64,000 nt of DNA, from assembly GCA_021324795.1 (NCBI GenBank), contig JAJPIK010000087.1, forward strand, positions 1-64,000. The letters are read 5' to 3'. The notes below the pieces were generated by a model. The model made no database searches. It saw only the letters and a list, made by a program, of their open reading frames with translations, and was not told the origin of the DNA. Position 1 is the first letter of the stretch; every line of letters starts with the position of its first letter. Below are positions 15,554-24,098 of this stretch, one piece after another. The DNA is from Chloroflexota bacterium. GTDB lineage: Bacteria > Chloroflexota > UBA6077 > FW602-bin22 > CADDYW01. The position numbers and the translations under genes are program-made.

Positions 15554-17776
15554 ATGGCACACGACGGTGAGATGGAATCCCCGTTTGATCAGCAATTTGA
15601 TCAGCAAATGGCCGACGTTCTGCGCGCGCAGCTTGGCGATACCTATGTGCGCCTTACTGCTCCCGAGCGCGCGCGCTACCTGGCGCTGCTGAATTCGGTC
15701 CGGAAGCCAACCGATGTTGCCCTCGATCGGGTCGAGCGAGGTAACAACCGTTGGACGGTGACGATCTGCTCGGCGGATTTCCCCGGCGCGCTGTCGCTGA
15801 TCGTTGGCTTGTTGACGGCATATCGCCTGGACATCCTCAGTGCCGATATCTTTACCCTCAGCTTCCATGAGCGGCGAGGTCAGCGACAAAGCGGGCGGCG
15901 CTCGGCTGGGCGACGAACCCCGACGGTCGAGCCGAGTGCGCCGACGCGCCGACTCCTCGACATCTTCGAGGTCCGGGCGCTGGCCGAGCCTGCTCCGGAT
16001 CTCTGGCCGAAGTTTCAGGCTGATCTCGTCCGGCTCCTGGGCGCCGGACATCCGGAGGAGGCACGAGACGAGGTTATCAACCGGGTCAGCGCAGTGTTCC
16101 GGGCGCTGGGCAGTCAGGGGGTGAAGCTGCTACCCATGTCAGTTGAGATAAGCAACACCGGCGAGCGTACCCCTCCGTCTCCGTCGTACACGAAGCTGAG
16201 TGTCCGCTCTGGAGATACGCCCGGCTTTCTCTTCGCCTTCGCCAACGCGCTGGCCGATCTCGCCGTCAACGTGGAACGCGCCGAGATCCGCACGGTGAGC
16301 GGCGAAGCTCGAGATACCTTCTGGGTGACCGACCTTTGGGGGCAGCCAATCGTCGATGAGAAACGCCTCCATGAGTTGCGGGTCGCGACAATCCTGATCA
16401 AGCAATTCACCTATTTGCTGCCTCGCTCGCCGAATCCCGGTCAAGCGCTACGGCAATTCAATGCGCTGATCTCACAGATGCTCTCACGCCCGGAGTGGAC
16501 GACCGAGTTCGCGAACCTCGAGGCTCCAGCCGTGCTGGAAACGCTCGCTGATCTCATGGGAGTGAGTCGCTTTCTCTGGGAAGACTTCCTGCGCCTGCAG
16601 CACGAGAATCTCTTTCCTCTGCTCGTCGACGTTCCCTCCCTCGCTGAAACGCGGTCAAAAGAAGCGCTCCGTACCGAGCTTCGGAAGCAATTGGCGAGCG
16701 CCGGCTCACCCGCCGAGCAAGTCCAGGTGCTGAACATGTTCAAAGACCGGGAGATGTTTCGGATTGACCTGCGGCACATCACCGGGCGGAGTGAGTTTGC
16801 TGAGTTCTCGCAAGAGCTGTCCTGGTTAGCTGAGGTCGCGGTCGAGGTTGCCAGCGAATTATCCCTGGCCGAGCTGCTTCCCAAATACGGCCGGGCGACG
16901 CTCGCCGACGGCCGGCGCTGTCCATATTGCATCTGCGCTTTAGGGAAGTTTGGCGGTGAGGAGCTGGGCTTTGGCTCCGACTTGGAGCTGATCTTTGTTT
17001 ACGAAAGCCAAGGGACTACCGACGGTCCCACCTCGCTCTTCAACTCGGAGTACTTCGAGCGCCTCGTTCAGCTCTTTCTCGGCAAGCTGAGTGCTCGCCA
17101 GGAGGGGATCTTCGAGATCGACCTCCGCTTGCGCCCCTTTGGAAAAGCCGGTGCGCTGGCCAGCTCGTTTGACGGATTCCGCGAGTACTATTCGCTTGGC
17201 GGAGCCGCCGAGCAGTTCGAGCGCCTGGCGCTGGTTCGGCTGCGGCCGGTCGTCGGCGATCGCGAGCTTGGGCAACGAGTCCAAGAGACGCGCGATGCCT
17301 TCGTCTACTCGGGGCAGCCACTCGACCTCGGGAATATCCTTCACCTGCGCCATCGGCAGGCTACTGAACTGGTGCCGCGTGGCCAGGTCAATGCGAAGTA
17401 TAGCCACGGCGGCCTGGTCGATCTCGAATACTTCGTCCAGGCATGGCAGATTACCGTCGGGGCGACCGATGCTGCGGTGCGGGTGACCAATACCCGAGAG
17501 GCGATTGGTCGATTGCTAGCGGGGGGATATCTGCAAGCGGATTTGGCTGGCGAGCTGCGAGATACTTACGATTTCTTGCGGCGGCTGATCGATGCCCTCC
17601 GGGTCGTCCGCGGTCACGCGAAAGACCTCACGATCCCCCCCGCACAGTCGCGCGAGTTCTCCTATTTGGCCCACCGGCTGAAGTTTTCGACACCGGACGA
17701 TCTGCACGCGGCGATCGCGAGGCGGATGGAGTTTGCGAAGTCTCTCTGGACCAAGGTCCCTCCCACGAAGAAGTAG
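15554..17776 (+). CDS. ACT-domain protein fused to a GlnE-type adenylyltransferase domain
   Basis: 740 aa from ATG 15554; the open frame goes further up but overlaps the divergent gene. Residues about 50-290 hold two ACT-like units (TVTICSADFPGALSLIVGLL; KLSVRSGDTPGFLFAFANAL), as in GlnD. From about 370 it follows GlnE: MFKDREMFRIDLRHITGRSE, nucleotidyltransferase core ALGKFGGEELGFGSDLELIF with Asp and Glu metal ligands, IDLRLRPFGKAGAL with the third carboxylate, then the helical C-domain (ELVPRGQVNAKYSHGGLVDLEYF). Enterobacterial GlnE has two such catalytic halves and no ACT domain; this has one. It probably transfers a nucleotide to glutamine synthetase or PII in response to a small ligand. 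No glnA or glnB is in the window. Confidence 0.75.
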   Translation: MAHDGEMESPFDQQFDQQMADVLRAQLGDTYVRLTAPERARYLALLNSVRKPTDVALDRVERGNNRWTVTICSADFPGALSLIVGLLTAYRLDILSADIFTLSFHERRGQRQSGRRSAGRRTPTVEPSAPTRRLLDIFEVRALAEPAPDLWPKFQADLVRLLGAGHPEEARDEVINRVSAVFRALGSQGVKLLPMSVEISNTGERTPPSPSYTKLSVRSGDTPGFLFAFANALADLAVNVERAEIRTVSGEARDTFWVTDLWGQPIVDEKRLHELRVATILIKQFTYLLPRSPNPGQALRQFNALISQMLSRPEWTTEFANLEAPAVLETLADLMGVSRFLWEDFLRLQHENLFPLLVDVPSLAETRSKEALRTELRKQLASAGSPAEQVQVLNMFKDREMFRIDLRHITGRSEFAEFSQELSWLAEVAVEVASELSLAELLPKYGRATLADGRRCPYCICALGKFGGEELGFGSDLELIFVYESQGTTDGPTSLFNSEYFERLVQLFLGKLSARQEGIFEIDLRLRPFGKAGALASSFDGFREYYSLGGAAEQFERLALVRLRPVVGDRELGQRVQETRDAFVYSGQPLDLGNILHLRHRQATELVPRGQVNAKYSHGGLVDLEYFVQAWQITVGATDAAVRVTNTREAIGRLLAGGYLQADLAGELRDTYDFLRRLIDALRVVRGHAKDLTIPPAQSREFSYLAHRLKFSTPDDLHAAIARRMEFAKSLWTKVPPTKK

Positions 17777-17807
17777 TTCAACGCTTGATCACTGAGAAGG
17801 AGAACCT

Positions 17808-18572
17808 ATGCCGTACGCACTGGTCAACGAAATCGATCTGTACTTTGAAGAGCATGGGAACCCGCGAGGAGCACCCCTCGTTTTGATCCACGGCTTTGGC
17901 GGCTGCGGCACGACCTGGCAGGATCACATCCCGGCCTTCGCGTCGGACTATCGGATCATCGTGCCGGATCTGCGGGGACACTGCCGGAGCTCCGGAGCGC
18001 CGGAGACGATCCACCACCGCTACTTCGCGGCCGACCTGATCGGATTGCTAGATTATCTCCAGATCGACCGCGCCCATTTCGTCGGCCAGAGCTCAGGTGG
18101 GATGTGCCTGCTGTTCGTGGGGCTCGAATCCCCTCAACGGGCGCGTACCTTGACCCTGTCGAGCGCGACCTACACCTTCGACGCGCACGCCCGTCGGATC
18201 ATGCTGCAAAACGTCGAGCGCATGCACACCGATCCGGAAGCCCGGGCGCAACGCATTCAGGTGCACGGTCCCTACAAAGGCGAGGACTACTGGAAGGTGC
18301 TGACCGAGGTGTTCCGCCAGTTCACGGTGGATCCGGAGAACGAGCTTCCCTCGCGACCCGAGAAGCTTGCCGCGATCAGCCGGCCGGTTCTCGTGCTCCA
18401 CGGCGACCGCGATCAATTTTTCCCGGTGAACATTCCGACGACGTTGTATCGTTCGCTGCCCAACGCCGAGCTGTGCATTCTGCCCAATACCACGCACGCG
18501 CTTCCACGAGAGAATCCAAGCCTGTTCGTCCGGCTCGTCAGCGACTTCCTCGCCCGCCACGCCGACGCGTAG
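17808..18572 (+). CDS. Alpha/beta-fold hydrolase
   Basis: 254 aa with GAGAAGGAG before the ATG. Canonical elements: oxyanion motif VLIHGFGGCG (residues 25-34), IVPDLRGHCRSSG, nucleophile elbow GQSSGG (Ser near 94), Asp in LHGDRDQFFP and His in NTTHALPRENP. The fold and length match the 3-oxoadipate enol-lactonase/haloperoxidase branch, but substrate cannot be read from this. It follows the ACT-GlnE gene by 31 bases and could share its transcript. No signal peptide, so cytosolic. Confidence 0.87.
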   Translation: MPYALVNEIDLYFEEHGNPRGAPLVLIHGFGGCGTTWQDHIPAFASDYRIIVPDLRGHCRSSGAPETIHHRYFAADLIGLLDYLQIDRAHFVGQSSGGMCLLFVGLESPQRARTLTLSSATYTFDAHARRIMLQNVERMHTDPEARAQRIQVHGPYKGEDYWKVLTEVFRQFTVDPENELPSRPEKLAAISRPVLVLHGDRDQFFPVNIPTTLYRSLPNAELCILPNTTHALPRENPSLFVRLVSDFLARHADA

Positions 18573-18588
18573 CGGCCAGGATAGCCCC

Positions 18589-19782
18589 TTATCGCCCCTT
18601 CCCGAGGAGTTGGGCGATATAGCGTGAAGAATAGCCATTGCCCTGGAGCATCCCATAGCGGAAGGCTGTAATCGAGGTTGTCACGCCACTCAAGTTCATG
18701 GGGCGATACATCATCACGTCGTCGTGGAGCCCGTTGCTCCCCCAGAGCTTCAGCGGCGAGGGCAAGAGACCGGTGGCATTGAGATCGGTCGTGACCTGCT
18801 GCAGGTAGCGCTTGGCGAACTCGATCGAGCGCGCGACGAACTCTGGTCGCACCGTATCACCCTGGTGCAGGACAAGCGCACCACCGGCGCCGACGTTGAA
18901 GTGGACCGAGATCTCATGGAGCATCACCTGGTTGGCCGGATCCGGATGGGCTTTATTCCAGGCTGCGACCTCTAGGGCGAGCATGCTGGCCCGGACCTGG
19001 CGGACCAGAATCGTGTTAAGCGACGGTCGGTTGATCGGGACGGTTGGACCGAAGTCGTCAGGAATCGCATCGTTGAAGATCGGTCGGACAATGATCCGTG
19101 AGAAGTCGGATTCGTGGGCCTGCTTGAGAACCGAGGCAGCCACTCCGCGGGTATGCCATGCTTCCGTCCCCTCCGAACCGGGATCCCAGTAAAACGCTTT
19201 ATTGCCACCGTGGCCGGCATCCAGGGCGAGCACGACCCAATGCGTGCGATACTGGTCGCGCAGCGTCACCAAAATGGCCTGGGCGATGGTGTCGTAAACC
19301 TTCTGCAGTGCCGCGCTCCCCTCGCGCTGCTTCACCTGATCGAGAACAATTGTATCCATGGTTTCCAGGATGTCGCTTGGCGAGAAATTAATCGCGGTTT
19401 GGGGAGAGCCCTCTGGATAGCCCGGCAGGCGTCCCCGAAGATAGAGGAGCGCGTCGGCCGGCGTTCGCTGGGCAACGTCCGAGAACTGGGGGTGATCTGG
19501 TATAGCTGTAGCGGTCGGTGACGGCGCGGCCAGGTGGACTTGCTGCGTTGGAATTGGCGTTGGTGCGGCAGATGACATCTTCGCGGTCGGGTGTGGGGCT
19601 AAGGTCGGGACAACGGATGGCGTGCTCGTGGGCGACGGTAGTATGCTGGTCAGTGGCACCGTCAGTGTCGGCATGGATCTTGGCTGAGCAGTGCACGCCG
19701 CGAGCGACGTCGTGAGCATTCCGAGTCCCCCAACTGCGAATCCGCGAACCAGCGCGCGCCGGCGAACGTTTCTTCTACCCAT
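18589..19782 (-). CDS. Lipoprotein with N-acetylmuramoyl-L-alanine amidase-like domain
   Basis: 397 aa. The N-terminus has a twin-arginine stretch (NVRRRALVRGF), a hydrophobic segment and a lipobox ending at Cys near 30 (SLAAC), then a ~70-residue Pro/Thr/Ser linker. The domain from about 160 resembles Amidase_3: VVLALDAGHGG gives the first zinc His, and HEISVHFNVG the later Glu/His. Amidase_3 enzymes cut the amide bond between muramic acid and the stem peptide. The core is shorter and more divergent than in the second amidase at 48583, so activity is less certain. It converges with the hydrolase upstream, 16 bases apart. Confidence 0.75.
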   Translation of the reverse strand: MGRRNVRRRALVRGFAVGGLGMLTTSLAACTAQPRSMPTLTVPLTSILPSPTSTPSVVPTLAPHPTAKMSSAAPTPIPTQQVHLAAPSPTATAIPDHPQFSDVAQRTPADALLYLRGRLPGYPEGSPQTAINFSPSDILETMDTIVLDQVKQREGSAALQKVYDTIAQAILVTLRDQYRTHWVVLALDAGHGGNKAFYWDPGSEGTEAWHTRGVAASVLKQAHESDFSRIIVRPIFNDAIPDDFGPTVPINRPSLNTILVRQVRASMLALEVAAWNKAHPDPANQVMLHEISVHFNVGAGGALVLHQGDTVRPEFVARSIEFAKRYLQQVTTDLNATGLLPSPLKLWGSNGLHDDVMMYRPMNLSGVTTSITAFRYGMLQGNGYSSRYIAQLLGKGR

Positions 19783-19883
19783 CGTACGCTCCGTGTCTCA
19801 ACCTGCCAATGTGATCTCGAAGCCAAATCATCATAACATTGCACACCAAAGAAGGCGATGAAATTCAGGATGACAGCTTAGCA

Positions 19884-19912
19884 TTGACAACGGGGCAGCC
19901 TAGCGCCATCAT
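19884..19912 (+). promoter_or_regulatory. Possible sigma-70-type promoter
   Basis: TTGACA at 19884-19889 and CATCAT at 19907-19912 are 17 bases apart. The -35 is perfect and the -10 matches four of six positions. It points to the plus-strand anchored protein starting at 20014, leaving a leader of about 95 bases. Confidence 0.4.
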
Positions 19913-20013
19913 AACCGCGCATTGATCTGAACGCTGAGAAGACAATTGGCGACACGTTCTACACGTTCTAGTGAGACCGGCGATGTCGCCGAGATGCGAG
20001 GTCGCGACTAACG

Positions 20014-20622
20014 TTGGATCGGAATACAACCGTCCTGGGCATCGCCGCTGGGATCGTCCTACTCATTATCCTGGGCTTTCCGGCTTACCTTTTGGGCCAG
20101 CGTGCGGGTACGCTGAACGCCCAGGCTGCCGAAACGACCATTGCTTTGTCGTTCACTCCAACGCCGACCAGGACACCGACTGCCACGCCAACCCGGACCC
20201 CAACCGCGACTCCGACGCCGACTGCCACGAGCACGCCAACGCCGACGGCAACGACGACCAATACGCCAGCGGTGGAGTTTGGCCAGGTCGACCAGCCCCC
20301 GCTCGCGGTCGTCGACTACGTCCAGGGAATGTTGTCATTCAACGCTAGCCTGATGTGGGAAGCGTTGGATCCGACGACGATTGCTCAGATGGAAGCCCAG
20401 GGGGATTCGGAAAGTGCGCTACAGCAGCGTCTCAACGAGGCGAAAGCGAAAGGTGATCGCTACGACACGATCTTCTTTGCCGGCGGCTACCGTCTTGCCG
20501 ATGGTACCACCTACGTTTTCTACGTAGCCTCCCATCTTAGCCTCGCGAACCGTGACATGCCCGAGCAGATCCCCTTCACCTTCATCGTAGGACCAAGCGG
20601 AAAGATTCTGAAGGTGCAGTAA
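20014..20622 (+). CDS. Membrane-anchored protein with a Thr-Pro linker
   Basis: 202 aa from TTG 20014; the frame is closed by TAA at 20008-20010, so no earlier start exists. One membrane helix (VLGIAAGIVLLIILGFPAYL, residues 7-26), then a linker of repeated TPTxTPTAT units (about 48-85), then a compact C-terminal domain (residues 95-202: DYVQGMLSFNASLMWEALDP ... FYVASHLSLANRDMPEQIPF). It is probably displayed outside the cell. The linker may be O-glycosylated. I do not recognise the C-terminal domain; its layout recalls DUF4878/NTF2-like lumazine-binding domains. Confidence 0.65.
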   Translation: MDRNTTVLGIAAGIVLLIILGFPAYLLGQRAGTLNAQAAETTIALSFTPTPTRTPTATPTRTPTATPTPTATSTPTPTATTTNTPAVEFGQVDQPPLAVVDYVQGMLSFNASLMWEALDPTTIAQMEAQGDSESALQQRLNEAKAKGDRYDTIFFAGGYRLADGTTYVFYVASHLSLANRDMPEQIPFTFIVGPSGKILKVQ

Positions 20623-20799
20623 TGAGTGACAAGTGACCAATGCTTAGCTAAGTAAAGAGAACGATGGCCTGATGGCAATTTGTCTCACCTGGCTTCATTG
20701 TATCGTGCCAAATAGCTAATTACGGAGCTATCTCTGGGTAGAGATAACTCGATCACGATATCACAGCGCCTTATGCTTGACTGCCCAGATCCGCTTACA

Positions 20800-20835
20800 G
20801 AAATCGCTGCGACTTCGGCCAATGGCAGCGATTTC
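20800..20835. repeat. Perfect 11-bp hairpin
   Basis: GAAATCGCTGC (20800-20810) and its exact complement at 20825-20835 enclose a 14-base loop. It directly precedes the CRISPR-like repeat, only three bases apart. Confidence 0.6.
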
Positions 20836-20838
20836 GCC

Positions 20839-20875
20839 GTTTCAATCCCCTAATCGGGATTCTCGTCGTTTCGAC
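20839..20875 (-). CRISPR. Solitary CRISPR-like direct repeat
   Basis: 37 bases that on the minus strand start GTCGAAACGACGAG and end GGGGATTGAAAC. The GAAAC end, the internal AATCCC/GGGATT stem and the length are typical of type I/III repeats in Chloroflexota and cyanobacteria. Only one copy is present; I searched the flanks for GTTTCAATC and TTTCGAC and found no second unit and no cas gene in the window. It is therefore a relic or an orphan, not an array. Confidence 0.45.
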
Positions 20876-20879
20876 AAAA

Positions 20880-20922
20880 CTGCCAAGAACGCGGTCGCGT
20901 GATGGGCGACCGCGTTTGGCAG
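20880..20922. repeat. Long GC hairpin next to the CRISPR-like repeat
   Basis: CTGCCAA and ACGCGGTCGC (left arm 20880-20898, with a two-base GA bulge) pair with GCGACCGCGTTTGGCAG (20906-20922) around a 7-base loop. It is strong enough to act as a terminator or mRNA stabiliser but has no T-run. Confidence 0.55.
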
Positions 20923-21275
20923 CGGGTTGCTCCCGACGAGAAGGATCAGCACGTCGGTCTGATACAGTTGGAAAAGGGGCAGTGAAGACGCCATCATTTC
21001 TCCTCATTAGCGACGCTGCGTCTGCTCCAGTCCAGTCAACCAGCCGGCTGAGAGGTGAGACACAGTATACGCGAGCGGGTGAACAATGGCAAGAGGGCAA
21101 GAAGGCCGGGGGGCCCAAGCCGGGAGCAGTCGACAGTTCTGAGGGCGAGTGGGAGCTAAGGCACCATGGTGTCTTGTCGCCACGGTGAATGCGTGCTATA
21201 GTCCAAGGAGTGCCTGATGCCCGGATGGGCACTACCAGGGGATGAAAACCTATTTTCAAGGGAGGAGGCAGACTT

Positions 21276-21578
21276 ATGGATCATACCTCTTCTCCCCGCT
21301 CGCGGTTGACGATTGATCTCGATCCCGCATTGCGACGCCGGATCAAGGTGGCTGCGATTCAAAATGAACAATCGGTGTCAGAGTATGTACGCGCGATTCT
21401 CGAACGCGCCCTGCCAACTCAATCGGAAGCCGATTTCTCATCGACACGGCGTCTGACCAAAGAAACTATCGACTATTTTCACAAGGTTAGAGAGGAGACC
21501 ATGCGCGGCCGACGCTTCAGCGTTGACTCGACCGACCTGATTAACGACGCGCGCGATGAACGAATTTCTCAACAATGA
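21276..21578 (+). CDS. Ribbon-helix-helix antitoxin (VapB-like)
   Basis: 100 aa, with GGGAGGAGGC before the ATG. Residues 8-50 are a ribbon-helix-helix unit (RLTIDLDPALRRRIKVAAI then SVSEYVRAILERAL). The C-terminal half is acidic and probably wraps the toxin. It overlaps the PIN-domain gene by four bases (ATGA at 21575), the usual antitoxin-first arrangement, so it should bind the toxin and repress the pair's own promoter. Confidence 0.82.
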   Translation: MDHTSSPRSRLTIDLDPALRRRIKVAAIQNEQSVSEYVRAILERALPTQSEADFSSTRRLTKETIDYFHKVREETMRGRRFSVDSTDLINDARDERISQQ

Positions 21579-22024
21579 GCGGTGGGAAGGTCGTCGTTGA
21601 TGCTAGCATTACGCTGAAATGGGTGCTTGACGAGCCGTACACGGCGGAGGCGCTCCTGCTGTTAGATGAGTTGGTTCGGGAAGAGGTCCAACCGCTTGCG
21701 CCAGCTCTCCTGGCGTATGAGGTGGCGAGTGCTCTGTATAAACGGGTGTGTCGCGATGAGCTGAGCCTCGAGCTTGCTCAGGAGCGGTTGGCCGACCTGC
21801 TCGAGCGTGGTCCGGTTCTCGACTTCGATCCGTTGCTTCATCAGCAAGCGCTCTCCCTTGCCCACCGATTCGGGCAATCAGCATCGTATGACGCTCACTA
21901 CCTTGCGCTTGCCCAGCGAGAGCAGTGTGAGTTTTGGACCGCCGACGAGCGACTTTGGAACGCCGTCTGCCAGGATTTACCCTGGGTCCGTTGGATTGGA
22001 ACGTTTGGCCCCTCTGGCCAATAG
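21575..22024 (+). CDS. PIN-domain toxin (VapC-like)
   Basis: 149 aa. All four PIN acidic sites are visible: Asp in KVVVDASITLKW (residue 9), Glu in LAYEVASAL (near 49), Asp in SASYDAHYLALA (near 109) and Asp in EFWTADERLW (near 128). They hold Mg/Mn for RNA cleavage, commonly initiator tRNA or rRNA in VapC proteins. The length and the four-base overlap with the antitoxin match a VapBC module. Nothing suggests inactivation. Confidence 0.88.
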   Translation: MSGGKVVVDASITLKWVLDEPYTAEALLLLDELVREEVQPLAPALLAYEVASALYKRVCRDELSLELAQERLADLLERGPVLDFDPLLHQQALSLAHRFGQSASYDAHYLALAQREQCEFWTADERLWNAVCQDLPWVRWIGTFGPSGQ

Positions 22025-22114
22025 CCGCCAGCGACGATTGCTGGGATCTGGCTTACCATTTTGCGTGACCCGCGTGACGATTTAGAATACCAGCAGCGGG
22101 TTCGAGAGGTGGCG

Positions 22115-23005
22115 ATGGCCGGTCCGATTGTGTTGCTGACCGACTTTGGTGAGCGCGATGGCTACGTTGGGACGATGAAAGGGGTGATCCTCCGAATCAA
22201 TCCTAGCGTGACGATCGTCGACCTAAGCCATACGATTCCGCCCCAGGATGTGACCGACGGGGCGTTTGTGCTGGGCACGAGTTATCGCTACTTCCCGGCT
22301 GGCTCGATCTTCGTCGCGGTGGTCGATCCAGGCGTGGGGAGCGAACGACGGGCGATCGCCCTCTCGGCCGGTGCGTACACTTTCGTCGGCCCCGATAATG
22401 GCTTGTTCACCCTCGTGTTGGCTGATTTTGCGGTCCCGACGCCGGACGGGGGTGGGCTGGCCTCGCTCATGGGGACGCCGGTCACTGGCGTGGTGTTGGA
22501 GAAGTCGGAGTATTTTCTGCCCACGGTGAGCGCGACCTTTCACGGACGCGACGTCTTTGCCCCGGTCGCTGCTCACCACTCGCTGGGCGTGCCGTTGGCG
22601 GCGTTTGGGCCACCACTCACGGAGGTGGTCAGCTTGCCGAGCCAGCGTCCGCGTTGGGAGAATGGCGCGCTGTCCGGCCAGGTGATCCACGTCGATCGCT
22701 TCGGCAATGCCATCACGAACATCACTCGGGCGGAATTGGCTCGCTTGACGCTGCCGGTCGTCGAGGTGGTTGGTCTGCAAATCGTTGGGTTGCAGCACCA
22801 ATACGCCGGCGCGTCTGGTCTGCTCGCGCTGATTGGGAGCTCGGATCGCTTAGAAATCGCTCTCAACGGTGGCAATGCTGCCGTGGAATTCGGCCTGGCG
22901 GTTGGGACACCGGTCGTTGTCGAGGAGGCCCGGTTAGTGGACGAGGCGCGCCTGCCCTCTCGCGAAGGATCGGGTATGATTGACGAAGAGTCCCGATCGG
23001 GGTGA
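22115..23005 (+). CDS. SAM hydroxide adenosyltransferase (DUF62 family)
   Basis: 296 aa from ATG 22115 after CGAGAGGTGG; an upstream TTG at 22061 is less likely. Family signatures: VLLTDFGERDGYVGTMKGV (residues 5-24) with the catalytic Asp, SHTIPPQDVTDGAF, VVDPGVGSERRAIAL, FVGPDNGLF, TFHGRDVFAPVAAH, then HVDRFGNAITNI near 190. These proteins split S-adenosylmethionine with water into adenosine and methionine, related to fluorinase and chlorinase. The next gene, nicotinate phosphoribosyltransferase, starts six bases downstream, hinting at a nucleoside-salvage unit. Confidence 0.9.
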   Translation: MAGPIVLLTDFGERDGYVGTMKGVILRINPSVTIVDLSHTIPPQDVTDGAFVLGTSYRYFPAGSIFVAVVDPGVGSERRAIALSAGAYTFVGPDNGLFTLVLADFAVPTPDGGGLASLMGTPVTGVVLEKSEYFLPTVSATFHGRDVFAPVAAHHSLGVPLAAFGPPLTEVVSLPSQRPRWENGALSGQVIHVDRFGNAITNITRAELARLTLPVVEVVGLQIVGLQHQYAGASGLLALIGSSDRLEIALNGGNAAVEFGLAVGTPVVVEEARLVDEARLPSREGSGMIDEESRSG

Positions 23006-23011
23006 AGCACG

Positions 23012-24037
23012 GTGAGCGATCCTACCTCTGCTCGTTTCACGGTTCTTCCGGAAGTGCTGGCGGGTGAAACGGCTGACGTCTATTTTCTGCGGACTCGCGA
23101 GATCCTCATCCGCGAAGGGATTGATCCGATCGTCACGATGGAATTCTTTCCGTCCCGGGCTGGAGTATTGTGTGGGATTCGCGAGGTGCTGGAGTTTCTC
23201 AAGACGGCGCTCGGCGAGGTCGAGCTGACGATCGAGGCGATGGACGAGGGGGCCTGGATCGAGCCAAAGCAAGTGGCACTGCGCCTGACCGGCCGTTATC
23301 TTGCCTTCGGGATCTACGAGACGGCGCTCCTGGGAATCCTGGCGCAGTCGACCGGCTGGGCAACGGCAGCGCGGGCCTGCGTCGAGGCGGCCAGTCCGAT
23401 TCCGGTCTACAGCTTCGGGGCGCGCCACGTTCATCCGCGCGTCGCACCGATTCTCGATTACGCGGCGATCGTCGGCGGCTGCGTCAGTGGCTCGACGCTG
23501 GCCGGAGCGCACTTGGCCGGACGCCAACCAGCCGGTACGATGCCGCATGCCTTAATTCTGATCATGGGCGATACTGTCGCCGCGGCCGAGGCGTTCGACC
23601 GGATCATGCCGCCGGAGGTGCCGCGCACGGTTTTGGTCGATACGTTTCACGATGAAGCCGAGGAGAGCATTCGGGTGGCCGCGGCGCTCGGCAGCCACCT
23701 CCAGAGCGTGCGCTTGGACACGCCCTCCGAGCGCGGCGGAGTGACTGTCGAGCTGGTGCGCGAGGTGAGGGCCCGGCTGGATCTGGCCTTTGGCCACGAG
23801 CATGGCACGCGACCAGTTGGCATCTTCGTGAGCGGAGGCCTCACTCCCGAGCGGCTGCGCCAGTTTCGCGATTCGGGAATCGCGATTGCCGGCTTCGGCG
23901 TTGGCAGTGCGATCTCCAGTGCCCCGCCGATCGACTTTACGGCCGATATCAAGGCAATCGGTAGCCATCCGGTCGCCAAGCGCGGCCGGATTCCCGGTCT
24001 TACTCCCAATCCGGCGCTGCATCCGGTGGTATGGTGA
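23012..24037 (+). CDS. pncB: Nicotinate phosphoribosyltransferase family protein
   Basis: 341 aa from GTG 23012. It shows the type II phosphoribosyltransferase layout: early YFLRTREIL and TMEFFPSRAGVLCG, then GRYLAFGIYETALLGILAQ, the HVHPRVAPI segment, VGGCVSGSTLAGAHL and GTMPHALILIMGD near 175, VLVDTFHDE near 210, and FVSGGLTPERLRQF with GFGVGSAIS near 290, the phosphate-binding end. It makes nicotinate mononucleotide from nicotinate and PRPP in NAD salvage. It is shorter than E. coli PncB but typical of the bacterial/archaeal short form. Confidence 0.87.
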   Translation: MSDPTSARFTVLPEVLAGETADVYFLRTREILIREGIDPIVTMEFFPSRAGVLCGIREVLEFLKTALGEVELTIEAMDEGAWIEPKQVALRLTGRYLAFGIYETALLGILAQSTGWATAARACVEAASPIPVYSFGARHVHPRVAPILDYAAIVGGCVSGSTLAGAHLAGRQPAGTMPHALILIMGDTVAAAEAFDRIMPPEVPRTVLVDTFHDEAEESIRVAAALGSHLQSVRLDTPSERGGVTVELVREVRARLDLAFGHEHGTRPVGIFVSGGLTPERLRQFRDSGIAIAGFGVGSAISSAPPIDFTADIKAIGSHPVAKRGRIPGLTPNPALHPVVW

Positions 24038-24098
24038 CGAGTAGAGATGGGCTGGCGGTTCGTCTTCGACGGTGGGGTGGAGAAGAAAGGGAGGGATT

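Larger units (their letters stand above)
20623..21275. other. 650-base intergenic region with three hairpins
   Basis: No gene is supported here on either strand. The region contains, in a row, a hairpin at 20800-20835, a CRISPR-like repeat at 20839-20875 and a hairpin at 20880-20922, each listed separately. The part from 20923 to 21260 is plain, ending in a GGGAGGAGGC Shine-Dalgarno for the antitoxin gene. Confidence 0.5.

Noticed and set aside
20155-20270. Tandem repeat array or satellite
   Set aside because: The repeats are codons of a Thr-Pro linker in the anchored protein, kept in frame.
20839-20875. A CRISPR array
   Set aside because: Only one repeat copy, no spacer periodicity and no cas gene.
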